From: PVC group bacterium
Lineage (GTDB): Bacteria; Auribacterota; Erginobacteria; Erginobacterales; Erginobacteraceae
Direction of reading: 5' to 3'
DNA length: 35,239 bases
NCBI GenBank assembly: GCA_003561965.1
Contig: PWXJ01000033.1
Coordinates: forward strand, 1-35,239
In this document: positions 35,053-35,239 of the stretch, one piece after another
Layout of the letters: each line of letters starts with the position of its first letter
How positions within the stretch are numbered: position 1 is the stretch's first letter
Notes under the pieces: model-generated
Told to the model about the DNA's origin: nothing
Databases searched by the model: none
Seen by the model: only the letters and a program-made list of their open reading frames with translations
Made by a program: the position numbers and the translations under genes

Positions 35053-35239
35053 AACCGCGGTAATCCTGTCCCGCCGGAGTTCAATCAGCCGGGAGCCGGG
35101 TCCGTCCCGGAGAAATTATGGCTATATCCGGATTTCCCAAAGCCTGGCGTTTGCCTAAATAAATGATGGTGGGGCGTTGAAGGCAGTTACTGAAGTACAG
35201 AATCAAGGTGAAATTTGCTCAAGGTTAATCTTATCCTGC

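Noticed and set aside
35053-35239. AT-rich right edge as a promoter region for the first GT4
   Set aside because: Composition shift is visible and TTGAGC-N17-TGTACT can be read on the minus strand, but the -10 match is too weak and the region is cut by the window end.

Overview
The window is a GC-rich bacterial chromosomal segment, probably from a Gram-negative (diderm) lineage. I cannot fix the taxon from sequence alone. About 21 confident or plausible CDS are present, and all but one lie on the minus strand. Reading in the direction of transcription (right to left), there are three blocks. (1) A surface-glycan or glycoprotein block: two GT4 glycosyltransferases, a heparinase-like protein with a (Gly-Ala-Thr)n repeat, a hexapeptide acyltransferase, a B12-binding radical SAM enzyme, a DPM1/GtrB-like GT2, two paralogous very large GT-C membrane proteins with long extracytoplasmic C-termini, and an HddC-like sugar nucleotidyltransferase. 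The last is translationally coupled (ATGA) to purH, followed by a second LbH acyltransferase, a P-loop kinase-like protein and a small secreted protein. (2) An envelope transport block: an MmpS-like lipoprotein, a TolC-like OMF, an RND adaptor and an HAE1 RND pump, then an MCE/Mla-type lipid ABC system (STAS-MlaE, MlaF, MlaD, PqiC-like lipoprotein). (3) A PreP-like M16C peptidase, an orphan sugar-binding lipoprotein, a convergent plus-strand chagasin-like (I42) inhibitor lipoprotein, and a secreted protein with Asp-box repeats followed by about six 40-aa FG-GAP/VCBS-like repeats. The most unusual signal is non-coding. Tandem micro-repeat arrays (7-mers, 9-mers, 15-mers) sit at or across stop codons of unrelated genes, always with the same strand relative to the gene for the 7-mers. 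In three genes the TAG stop and the last codons are made by the array. Two arrays carry a near-identical 29-nt hairpin or a shuffled 9-mer module.
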